From Bacteroidota bacterium (GTDB lineage Bacteria > Bacteroidota > Bacteroidia > Bacteroidales > JABHKC01), in the NCBI GenBank assembly GCA_018692315.1, contig JABHKC010000088.1, positions 1 to 64,000 on the forward strand: 64,000 nt of DNA. The letters are read 5' to 3'. Shown here one piece after another: positions 16,247 through 23,995 of the stretch (the stretch's first letter is position 1; each line of letters opens with the position of its first letter). A program made the position numbers and the translations under genes. The notes under the pieces were generated by a model that saw only the letters and a list, made by a program, of their open reading frames with translations, was not told the origin of the DNA and did not search any database.

Positions 16247-18268
16247 ATGAGAAACAGTAAAGCATTGATTATAGGAACATTAATAATATTGTTTTCACTT
16301 AATCTGTATTCACAAAAAAGAGAATTAGAAAAAGCCGATCAGGCATACTCTATTCGGGAATTTGATGCAGCAAAAGATATTTATATAAAAGTGTACGGAA
16401 AACTTCAAAGCGACAAGGTAAAAAAGGCTGAAGTTACTTTTAAAATTGCCGAATGTTATCGTTATACAGGAATATCAAAAAAAGCAGAATCATGGTATAA
16501 AAAAGCAATTAAGAGAAAATATCCCGATCCGGTAATTTATATGTATTACGCAGATATGCTTCGCATGAACGAAAAATATGAGGAAGCAGTTGTTCAGTAT
16601 AAAATTTACAAAGAGAAAGTTCCTGACGACGAACGAGGAGCATATGGAGAACAGGCTTGTGAACTTTCAGCCGAATGGAAAAATAATCCAACCCGTCATA
16701 TTGTCGAAAACATGGCTTTTTTTAATACCAAAGAAGGTGATTTTAGTCCCACTTTTGCAAAAAAAGATTTTAAAATTGTATATTTTACATCTTCACGGCA
16801 AGGCTCTACCGGCGAAAAAATCAGTAAACTTACCGGACAATATTATACCGACCTATACCAAACTGCACTCGACAGGAAAGGAAAATGGAGTATCCCAACT
16901 CCTCTCGTAGAAACTATAAATTCTGAATACGACGAAGGAGCTTCCTCACTAAACAAAAAAGCAAACACATTGTTTTTTACCCGTTGCCGCTTTGAAAAAA
17001 ATAAAAAACTTGGCTGTCAAATTTATTCTGCCAAAAAGAAAGGTGTAAATTGGGATGTTCCTACATTATTAAATATTGCTCCCGATAGTGTCGATGTGAA
17101 ACACCCATCGCTATCTGCAGACGAAACAACATTGTATTTCACAGCAACCATGCCCGGAGGATATGGAGGCAGAGATATTTGGATGGCAAAAAGAGAAAAA
17201 AAGAATAAACCTTTTAGCGAACCAATAAATTTGGGACCGGAAATCAACACCAAAGGAAACGAAGCTTTTCCATATATTCATTCAAATGGGAACCTATATT
17301 TTTCGTCCGATTATCATCTCGGAATGGGTGGACTTGATATTTTTGTTGCAGAAAAAGGAGAAGATGAAAAATGGAAAATATCAAATCTACAATATCCTAT
17401 AAATTCTGCAAAAGACGATTTTGGAGCAATTTATGAAGGAACTAAAGATAAAGGATTTTTCACATCGAATCGTAGAGGTGGAAAAGGTGGAGACGACATA
17501 TATTCATTTATGCTTCCACCAAAACTTTTTTCTATTGAAGGTTTTGTGAAAAATGAAAAAACCGATGGAGTAATTTTGGGCTCGAAAGTAAAAATTATGG
17601 GCGATGACGGTTTTACACTCGAAATGAAAACAGAAGCAGATGGTTCATTCAAATTTAAGCTTAAACCTGAAGTTGACTATGTGATTACTGCACAAATGGA
17701 AGGATATTTATTGGGGAAAATTAACGAATCGACAAAAGGTCTTGACGAAAATAAAGATTTTTATGCAAATTTTACACTTTCTCCTATAGTGAAATTTACG
17801 GAAATTCCCCTTCCAAATATCGAATACGGTTATAATAAAGCAACACTCCGACCAGAATCTATGGTTGAATTAGATAAACTTGTTGAAACTATGGAAGATA
17901 ATCCAACTATTACAATAGAATTAAATTCTCATACAGATTATATTGGTAGTGATGATGCCAATATAACTCTATCTAATAAGAGAGCTCAATCTGTAGTAAA
18001 TTACTTGGTATCAAAAGGAATAGCTTCTGACAGAATGCAATCTAAAGGTTTTGGAGAATCGAGTCCAAAAACTGTAACCAAAGATGATGCTGTCATTTAT
18101 CCTTTCCTAAAAGAAGGCGATATTTTAAGCGAAGAATTTATTAAATCTATCGAAACTGAGGAACAACAACTTGGTGCAAATCAGCTAAATAGAAGAACAT
18201 CATTTAGCATTTTAACAACCGATTACATCCCAGCAAACCTTCCTCAAGAAAATATTGAAGAACAATAA
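16247..18268 (+). CDS. PorE-like OmpA-family outer-membrane protein
   Basis: A 673-residue exported protein with four modules: a signal peptide (1-22, cleavage after LYS), TPR repeats (about 25-135), a PD40/WD40-like beta-propeller (about 155-420, with repeats such as HPSLSADETTLYFTA and YFSSDYHLGMGGLDIF), a carboxypeptidase regulatory-like beta sandwich (about 430-510), and an OmpA peptidoglycan-binding domain (about 525-665, with ELNSHTDYIGSDDANITLSNKRA). This is the architecture of PorE, the T9SS component that links the machinery to peptidoglycan. Unlike PorE of Porphyromonas gingivalis no lipobox is seen, and Bacteroidota have several paralogues, so the T9SS role is probable but not certain. 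A terminator follows. Confidence 0.8.
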   Translation: MRNSKALIIGTLIILFSLNLYSQKRELEKADQAYSIREFDAAKDIYIKVYGKLQSDKVKKAEVTFKIAECYRYTGISKKAESWYKKAIKRKYPDPVIYMYYADMLRMNEKYEEAVVQYKIYKEKVPDDERGAYGEQACELSAEWKNNPTRHIVENMAFFNTKEGDFSPTFAKKDFKIVYFTSSRQGSTGEKISKLTGQYYTDLYQTALDRKGKWSIPTPLVETINSEYDEGASSLNKKANTLFFTRCRFEKNKKLGCQIYSAKKKGVNWDVPTLLNIAPDSVDVKHPSLSADETTLYFTATMPGGYGGRDIWMAKREKKNKPFSEPINLGPEINTKGNEAFPYIHSNGNLYFSSDYHLGMGGLDIFVAEKGEDEKWKISNLQYPINSAKDDFGAIYEGTKDKGFFTSNRRGGKGGDDIYSFMLPPKLFSIEGFVKNEKTDGVILGSKVKIMGDDGFTLEMKTEADGSFKFKLKPEVDYVITAQMEGYLLGKINESTKGLDENKDFYANFTLSPIVKFTEIPLPNIEYGYNKATLRPESMVELDKLVETMEDNPTITIELNSHTDYIGSDDANITLSNKRAQSVVNYLVSKGIASDRMQSKGFGESSPKTVTKDDAVIYPFLKEGDILSEEFIKSIETEEQQLGANQLNRRTSFSILTTDYIPANLPQENIEEQ

Positions 18269-18340
18269 CTTATCAAGAAAAACAAGAATGAAAGATATTT
18301 GATAAGTATAAGAAACAATTGTTAATAAACTAATTACTAA

Positions 18341-18373
18341 AACGTTCCGATTCTATCAGGGACGTTTTTTTTT
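18341..18373 (+). terminator. Intrinsic terminator after the PorE-like gene
   Basis: An 8-bp stem AACGTTCC (18341-18348) with GGGACGTT (18359-18366), including one G-U pair, around a 10-nt loop and followed by a run of nine T. It separates the PorE-like gene from purM. Confidence 0.8.
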
Positions 18374-18390
18374 ACAAAAAATTAAATAAA

Positions 18391-19563
18391 ATGTCTTCAA
18401 AATCAAGATATGAAAACAGAGGGGTTTCGGCTTCAAAAGAAGATGTACATAATGCTATCAAAAAAATCGACAAAGGACTTTTTCCTAAAGCGTTTTGCAA
18501 AGTAATTCCGGACATTCTTGGTGGCGACCCCGATTACTGCAATATTATGCATGCCGATGGAGCCGGCACAAAATCTTCTCTGGCATATATTTATTGGAAA
18601 GAAACCGGAGACCTTTCTGTTTGGAAAGGAATTGCACAGGATGCAATTATTATGAATATTGACGATTTGCTATGCGTTGGAGCCACCGAAAATATTTTAC
18701 TGTCTTCAACAATTGGAAGAAATAAAAACCTAATCTCGGGAGAAGTAATTTCTGAAATTATAAATGGAACCGAAGAAATTATTGAAGAGCTTAGAAAACT
18801 TAACATTTCAATTTTTTCAACAGGTGGCGAAACTGCAGATGTTGGCGATTTGGTTCGTACAATAATTGTTGATTCTACAGTAATTTGCCGAATGCCGAAA
18901 AAAGAAATTATTTCAAATGAAAAAATAGCTGATGGAGATGTGATTGTAGGATTTTCTTCGAGCGGACAAGCAAGCTACGAAAATGAGTATAATTCCGGAA
19001 TGGGCAGCAATGGTTTAACTTCTGCAAGGCACGATGTTTTTTCAAAATTAGTTTCAAAGAAGTTTCCGGAGAGTTACGACCAGAATATTCCAGAAGATTT
19101 AGCATATTCCGGCAAATATTTTCTTACCGATGAAATTACTAAATTGGAGACAACTATCGGAAAATTAGTTCTTTCGCCAACTCGAACATATGCACCACTT
19201 ATAAAATCTATTTTGAAAAAGCATAGACAAAATATTCACGGGATGATACATTGCTCGGGTGGAGCTCAAACAAAGATTTTAAACTTCGTTGAAAATTTGC
19301 ATATAATTAAAAACAATATGTTTGAAATACCACCTCTTTTTGAAATTATTCAGCAACAATCTGAAACTGAGTGGAAAGAAATGTACAAAGTTTTCAATAT
19401 GGGGCATAGATTTGAAATTTATTTACCAGAAAAATTTGCCAATGATATAATAGAAATTTCAAAATCATTTAATATCGATGCAAAAATTGTTGGGCACTGC
19501 GAAAAAAATGTGGGTAAAAAACTTTCCATCATTAGCGAAAAAGGAAAGTTTACATATACATAG
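18391..19563 (+). CDS. purM: Phosphoribosylformylglycinamidine cyclo-ligase (AIR synthetase)
   Basis: A 390-residue enzyme of purine synthesis that closes FGAM to AIR using ATP. Visible signatures are YENRGVSASKEDV at the N-terminus, the glycine-rich MHADGAGTKSSLAY (about 52-65), AIIMNIDDLLCVGA (about 86-99) and FSTGGETADVGDLVRTIIVDST (about 141-162). It is longer than the E. coli enzyme, as is usual in Bacteroidota. Followed by prfA and pyrF in the same direction, an arrangement I know as conserved in Bacteroidota. The ATG at 18391 lies just past the upstream terminator. Confidence 0.93.
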   Translation: MSSKSRYENRGVSASKEDVHNAIKKIDKGLFPKAFCKVIPDILGGDPDYCNIMHADGAGTKSSLAYIYWKETGDLSVWKGIAQDAIIMNIDDLLCVGATENILLSSTIGRNKNLISGEVISEIINGTEEIIEELRKLNISIFSTGGETADVGDLVRTIIVDSTVICRMPKKEIISNEKIADGDVIVGFSSSGQASYENEYNSGMGSNGLTSARHDVFSKLVSKKFPESYDQNIPEDLAYSGKYFLTDEITKLETTIGKLVLSPTRTYAPLIKSILKKHRQNIHGMIHCSGGAQTKILNFVENLHIIKNNMFEIPPLFEIIQQQSETEWKEMYKVFNMGHRFEIYLPEKFANDIIEISKSFNIDAKIVGHCEKNVGKKLSIISEKGKFTYT

Positions 19564-19671
19564 GTAAAAGTTGAATAACAAATGTCAATAGTCTAAAAAA
19601 TTCAGGAAATTGAAAATAGAACATTAATTGACAACAACTTAACTACACAAAATCTAATAAAAAATAAAGAA

Positions 19672-20748
19672 ATGATAATTGAAAAACTCGAAGGAATAAA
19701 AACAAGATACGAAGAAGTTGAAGAGCTGATAAGTTCGCCGGAAATAATGCAGAATATGAAGAGATATATTCTGCTGAACAAAGAATTTAAGAGCCTAAAA
19801 CCAATAATTAAAGCACACAAAGATTATAAAAACATTATTGACAATATCAGTTCCACCAAAAGTTTACTTTCGAAAGAAAAAGACGAGGAGATGCGAGAGA
19901 TGGCAAAAATGGAGCTCGACGACCTACAAAAGAATAAAATAGTTCTTGAAGAAGAAATAAAAATTCTGCTATTGCCAGCCAATCCAGAAGATGACAAGAA
20001 TGCTTTTCTGGAAATTCGTGCCGGAACAGGAGGAGACGAAGCAAGTATTTTTGCAGGAGATTTATACAGAATGTATGTGAAATATTGCGACTCGCGAAAA
20101 TGGAAAATTGAGAATGTACGAATTTCAGAAGGAACAGTGGGCGGATATAAAGAAATTGTTTTGAAAATCACCGGCGAAGGTTCATACGGAATTTTAAAGT
20201 ATGAATCCGGTGTCCATCGCGTTCAGCGAGTTCCAAAAACCGAGACCCAAGGCAGAGTTCATACATCTGCAGCTTCTGTAGCTGTTTTGCCCGAAGCCGA
20301 CCAATTCGATGTCGTAATTAAACCAGAGGATATTCGTAAAGATACATATTGCTCATCAGGTCCCGGAGGACAGTCAGTAAACACCACATATTCAGCGGTT
20401 AGGCTAACTCATACTCCGAGCGGTATAGTTGTTACTTGTCAAGACCAGAAATCTCAATTAAAAAATCTTGACAAAGCAATGGCAGAACTTCGTACTCGAT
20501 TATATAATGTTGAACATCAAAAGCATTTAGATAAAATTTCGTCGAAAAGAAAAACTATGGTTTCTACTGGCGATAGATCTGCAAAAATCAGAACATATAA
20601 TTGGCCACAAGGGAGAGTTACCGACCATAGAATTAGCCTGACTATGTATAATTTACAAGCAATAGTAGATGGAGATATTCAGGAATTAATTGACAAACTT
20701 CAAGTTGCTGAAAATGCTGAAAGACTAAAAGATAGTGGCATCAGCTAA
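19672..20748 (+). CDS. prfA: Peptide chain release factor 1
   Basis: A 358-residue class I release factor that recognises UAA and UAG in the ribosomal A site and triggers peptide release. The stop-codon recognition tripeptide is in the RF1 form PKT (188-190, within VQRVPKTETQGR). The catalytic GGQ is at 232-235 within SSGPGGQSVN. The domain I coiled coil occupies the N-terminal 100 residues, and length is normal. It lies between purM and pyrF. A short hairpin element follows 40 nt after the stop codon. Confidence 0.97.
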   Translation: MIIEKLEGIKTRYEEVEELISSPEIMQNMKRYILLNKEFKSLKPIIKAHKDYKNIIDNISSTKSLLSKEKDEEMREMAKMELDDLQKNKIVLEEEIKILLLPANPEDDKNAFLEIRAGTGGDEASIFAGDLYRMYVKYCDSRKWKIENVRISEGTVGGYKEIVLKITGEGSYGILKYESGVHRVQRVPKTETQGRVHTSAASVAVLPEADQFDVVIKPEDIRKDTYCSSGPGGQSVNTTYSAVRLTHTPSGIVVTCQDQKSQLKNLDKAMAELRTRLYNVEHQKHLDKISSKRKTMVSTGDRSAKIRTYNWPQGRVTDHRISLTMYNLQAIVDGDIQELIDKLQVAENAERLKDSGIS

Positions 20749-20788
20749 TATACAAAATATCAATTAATGAAATTCAAATCGAAAAGTT

Positions 20789-20864
20789 ATATAGTGCCTC
20801 TAAGAAAACAGTTCAAAAATAAATTATTTTATAAAAATTGCCTGTTTTCTTTGAACCACTATAT
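20789..20864. repeat. Short 76-bp hairpin element related to copy 1
   Basis: Inverted repeat between prfA and pyrF. The left end reads ATATAGTGCCTCTAAGAAAA; the right end, read on the other strand, is ATATAGTGGTTCAAAGAAAA. Its terminus TAGTGnCTCTAAGAAAAC also matches the right terminus of the 4695-4815 element (4818-4801 read on the minus strand). It lacks the 19-bp core found in the two 121-bp elements, so it may be a deleted derivative or merely share the ends. It could also work as a transcript-end hairpin between the two genes. Confidence 0.55.
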
Positions 20865-20970
20865 AGGAAAATTTGTAGTTTTATAATTTAAAAGTTGCAA
20901 TTTGTAAATTACTTGAAACTTTTTTAATAAAACTACATAGTAGTATTTCAATGAAAACTATTTATTTTTT

Positions 20971-21786
20971 ATGAAAAGAGAAAATTTATATCGAAGCATT
21001 ATTGCAAAAAAAAGTTTTTTGTGCATAGGATTAGATTCTGATGTAAATAAAATTCCAAAGCATCTATTGAAATTTTCCGACCCAATATTCGAATTTAATA
21101 AACAGATAATAGATGCTACTCACGATTTAGCTATAGCATACAAACCCAATATTGCATTTTATGAAAGTGAAGGATCGGCAGGCTGGGAAAGTCTTTCAAA
21201 AACAGCTTTCTATATAAAAAACAATTATCCGGAGATATTTTTAATTGCAGACGCAAAAAGAGGCGACATTGGAAATACATCGAAAATGTATGCAAAAGCA
21301 TTCTTTGAAAATATGCCATTCGATGCAATTACTGTTGCTCCATATATGGGAAAAGATTCGATTCAACCTTTTTTGTCTTATGAAAATAAATGGGTAATTA
21401 TTTTGGCACTCACCTCAAACTCAGGAGCTTTCGATTTTCAAATGTTAGACACAAATAATGAAAAATTATTTAATCAGGTTCTCTCAATTTCGAAAACATG
21501 GGGCTCTGAAGAAAATATTATGTATGTGGTTGGAGCAACAAAATCGGAACATTTAAAAACAATAAGAAAAAACATACCGGAGCATTTTTTATTGATTCCC
21601 GGAATTGGTGCTCAAGGCGGAAGTTTAGAAGCAGTGTTTGAAAATGGCAAAAATAAATCCTGTGGATTAATTGTAAACTCTTCAAGAAATATTATCTTTG
21701 CGAAAAGTGATGAAAATTTTGCCGAATTTGCGAGAGCAAATGCTTTGAAGGTGAAAAAGTTGATGGAAAATTTATTGTGTAATTAA
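20971..21786 (+). CDS. pyrF: Orotidine 5'-phosphate decarboxylase (type 2)
   Basis: A 271-residue enzyme that decarboxylates OMP to UMP in the last step of pyrimidine synthesis. The substrate-binding strand is [14 protein letters not shown] (16-29). The catalytic lysine is Lys96 in [13 protein letters not shown] (92-104), with Asp99 completing the charged network. The phosphate-binding region is [13 protein letters not shown] (about 208-220). The length and the DAKRGDIG form place it in the longer type 2 subfamily. Last identifiable member of the purM-prfA-pyrF run. Confidence 0.95.
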   Translation: MKRENLYRSIIAKKSFLCIGLDSDVNKIPKHLLKFSDPIFEFNKQIIDATHDLAIAYKPNIAFYESEGSAGWESLSKTAFYIKNNYPEIFLIADAKRGDIGNTSKMYAKAFFENMPFDAITVAPYMGKDSIQPFLSYENKWVIILALTSNSGAFDFQMLDTNNEKLFNQVLSISKTWGSEENIMYVVGATKSEHLKTIRKNIPEHFLLIPGIGAQGGSLEAVFENGKNKSCGLIVNSSRNIIFAKSDENFAEFARANALKVKKLMENLLCN

Positions 21787-21805
21787 AATTTTGTTGTTGC
21801 TTGCT

Positions 21806-22156
21806 ATGTCAATTAAAGAAAAAGCACTGAATGAAATAGATGACCTACTTGCTGTTGGAAAGGATATGACATGTAGAGAAATTACTGATAATGAGTTTTA
21901 CGAATATATGACAAAAGTAAATTCGTGCCGCGAACTCATTTCAAATATTCCACAAAACGGACTCAACACAATAAACACTAATGATATTTTCAGAAGTATC
22001 GACAAAGATATTAAGGAAATCGAAGATATAGAAGCTAAACAAAGCTGGTGGCAACTGTTCAAAAAAGAAAAAGACATTCACCGACCCAGAAAAAATATAA
22101 TTTGGAATGCTAATCTAAAATTTGATGGAATTAAGTTTTTGCTCACCGGAAAATAA
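21806..22156 (+). CDS. Hypothetical protein, 116 residues
   Basis: A small soluble protein with no signal peptide or membrane segment and no family I recognise. It is helical and charged, with a tryptophan pair (QSWWQLFKKEKD) near the C-terminus. The open frame extends to a TTG at 21791, but the ATG at 21806 is the natural start, 20 nt after pyrF. It may be cotranscribed with pyrF. Its TAA stop is followed, in the same frame, by an open stretch that encodes the remnant of an M28 peptidase. Confidence 0.5.
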   Translation: MSIKEKALNEIDDLLAVGKDMTCREITDNEFYEYMTKVNSCRELISNIPQNGLNTINTNDIFRSIDKDIKEIEDIEAKQSWWQLFKKEKDIHRPRKNIIWNANLKFDGIKFLLTGK

Positions 22157-22554
22157 ATTCAAATAAATATTTCCATAGAGAAGTATAATTTGCTGAACTT
22201 TAAATTTATTAGGACAAAAATATTTACAGGTCCAAGCTATTTGCCCGGAATAGATTTTTCAGACCACCTTAATTATTGGGGATTTGGTTATGACGCAATG
22301 ATGATTACGGACACAGTCTTTTATAGGAATAATAATTATGGGAACATCTAAAAATGCAAATTTCTTCGTTGTTTCAAAATTTTAAAATCCTCATTTACAA
22401 TGGTAAACTGCGGTTTTAAAATCTCTTACGTCTTGAAATTTGATATTTTTAGAAGTCCCCTTATCATAATAGAGGAGACAAATTGGATACTCTCGATATC
22501 AGAAGAATGGCAAATGTAATTGATAGTGTTTATTTTGTTTTGCTGGCTTTATAA
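22157..22554 (+). pseudogene. M28 family peptidase remnant interrupted by a hairpin element
   Basis: From 22157 an open frame encodes the C-terminal active-site region of a zinc M28 peptidase: PSYLPGIDFSDHLNYW, then FGYDAMMITDTVFYRNNNY, ending at 22339. The continuation YHNRGDKLDTLDIRRMANV and a short tail to a stop at 22552-22554 resumes at 22462 in another frame. Between them is a 121-bp inverted-repeat element (22340-22460) flanked by TTAT on both sides. Removing the element and one TTAT (125 bp) rejoins the two halves exactly in frame (NNY-HNRGD). The N-terminal two thirds of the peptidase, including most zinc ligands, are absent upstream, so the gene was already truncated or has been deleted. 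Confidence 0.85.
22340..22460. repeat. 121-bp hairpin element, copy 2, with TTAT duplication
   Basis: Imperfect inverted repeat. The left end reads GGGAACATCTAAAAATGCAA and the right end, on the other strand, GGGGACTTCTAAAAATATCA; about 22 of the first 25 or so bases match with one gap. Direct TTAT copies flank it at 22336-22339 and 22461-22464. The exact midpoint carries TCATTTACAATGGTAAACT (22391-22409), 17 of 19 identical to the midpoint core of the 4695-4815 element. There is no coding capacity. This is the form of a nonautonomous transposable element (MITE) that needs a transposase encoded elsewhere. Confidence 0.8.
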
Positions 22555-22798
22555 ATACTCACAACTAATTGCAAACATACGTACTACAGATTCTCCAAAC
22601 GCACTTTTTACAAGACTTATAATTTAAAGGAATATTGGATTTCTTCTAAAATAGTTTTCCTTTGTAAATTTATTGCGTTTTGATGAATGGATTCTTAAGT
22701 ACTTGATTGAAATATTAATATTGTTATGAAAATATCAGATGTATATTATTTAAATAAATATAGAAATCGAAACCTTTATCATTCAAAACAGACAATAA

Positions 22799-22814
22799 TG
22801 GCTTAATAAAGCCA
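22799..22814 (+). promoter_or_regulatory. Small perfect hairpin in the KAS III-like leader
   Basis: TGGCTT (22799-22804) and AAGCCA (22809-22814) form a perfect 6-bp inverted repeat around AATA, 24 nt before the ATG of the next gene. It could be an operator half-site pair or a leader hairpin. No further evidence is visible. Confidence 0.3.
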
Positions 22815-22838
22815 ATTTATTAAATATTAACAACAAAT

Positions 22839-23921
22839 ATGAACAATAATATTTACAGTGTAATTACAGGTTCGGGAAATTATATACCACCAAAAACTAT
22901 AAAAAATGAAGATTTTTTAAATAATGAATTTTACGAAGCTGATGGTAGTAAAATAGAAAAACCCACTCAGGAAATAATCGACAAATTTCTGCAAATTACA
23001 ACCATTGCCGAGAGACGGTATGTTTCTGACGATTTATTAACTTCCGACATAGCTTATTTTTCAGCTATTGAAGCTATTAAATCTGCCGATATTGATAAAG
23101 AAGAATTAGATTATATTATTGTTGCTCACAATTTTGGCGATGTAAAAACCGAAAATAAAAGATTAGATATTGTACCAAGTATTGCGGCTCGGGTAAAACA
23201 CAAATTAGAAATTGAAAACCCATATACCGTAGCATATGATATCCCTTTTGGCTGCCCGGGTTGGTTGCAAGGAATTATTCAGGCTAATTATTTTATTAAA
23301 TCCGGCGATGCTAAAAAAATACTTGTAATTGGTGCAGATATTTTATCAAGAGTTTCTGACCCTCACGACCGAGACAGTATGTTGTATGCCGATGGTGCAG
23401 GGGCAACTATTTTAGAATCAAGAAAAAGCGAAAATCCAATTGGGATATTAGCTCACAAAACACGTTCCGATACCTTCTTGTACTCGAAAATGTTGTATAT
23501 GGGCAAATCATATAATCCTGACATTGAAAATAAATATGATATTTATTTAAAAATGAATGGAAGAAAACTTTATCAATATGCTCTTGAACATGTTCCGCAA
23601 GCAATAAAAGATTGTCTTGAAAAATCCAACATTCATATTAGTGAGATAAAAAAAGTGCTTATCCACCAAGCAAATGGAAAAATGGACGATGCAATTTTAA
23701 AAAGACTTTATAAACTTTATGAAATTACTGATATTCCTGAAAATGTTATGCCAATGACAATTTCGTGGTTAGGAAATTCATCTGTTGCCACAGTACCAAC
23801 TTTGTACGATTTGATTATAAAAGGAAATTTAGACCAGCATGAAATCAACAATGGTGATACTATTGTTTTTGCCTCAGTAGGTGCCGGCATGAATATTAAT
23901 GTGATGATATATAAAGTCTAA
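22839..23921 (+). CDS. 3-oxoacyl-ACP synthase III-like enzyme
   Basis: A 360-residue thiolase-fold condensing enzyme of the KAS III (FabH-like) group. The triad is complete: Cys139 in IPFGCPGWLQG, His276 in LIHQANGKMDD and Asn313 in WLGNSSVATVP. The N-terminal 60 residues contain an insertion relative to FabH (EFYEADGSKIEKPTQEIIDKF), as in the subgroup common in Bacteroidota. Such enzymes start fatty-acid or specialised acyl chains from acyl-CoA or acyl-ACP. No other lipid gene is nearby, so primary FabH versus a specialised paralogue cannot be decided. A strong bidirectional terminator follows. Confidence 0.87.
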   Translation: MNNNIYSVITGSGNYIPPKTIKNEDFLNNEFYEADGSKIEKPTQEIIDKFLQITTIAERRYVSDDLLTSDIAYFSAIEAIKSADIDKEELDYIIVAHNFGDVKTENKRLDIVPSIAARVKHKLEIENPYTVAYDIPFGCPGWLQGIIQANYFIKSGDAKKILVIGADILSRVSDPHDRDSMLYADGAGATILESRKSENPIGILAHKTRSDTFLYSKMLYMGKSYNPDIENKYDIYLKMNGRKLYQYALEHVPQAIKDCLEKSNIHISEIKKVLIHQANGKMDDAILKRLYKLYEITDIPENVMPMTISWLGNSSVATVPTLYDLIIKGNLDQHEINNGDTIVFASVGAGMNINVMIYKV

Positions 23922-23944
23922 CTAAACCAAAATAGTTTTTAAAT

Positions 23945-23978
23945 AAAAAAGGCACATAATTTAATTATGTGCCTTTTT
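23945..23978. terminator. Bidirectional intrinsic terminator
   Basis: A perfect 10-bp stem GGCACATAAT (23951-23960) / ATTATGTGCC (23964-23973) with a 3-nt loop, preceded by six A and followed by five T. It lies between the convergent KAS III-like gene and the long T9SS gene and can end transcripts from either side. Confidence 0.92.
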
Positions 23979-23995
23979 CATTTTTTCAGTAAAAT

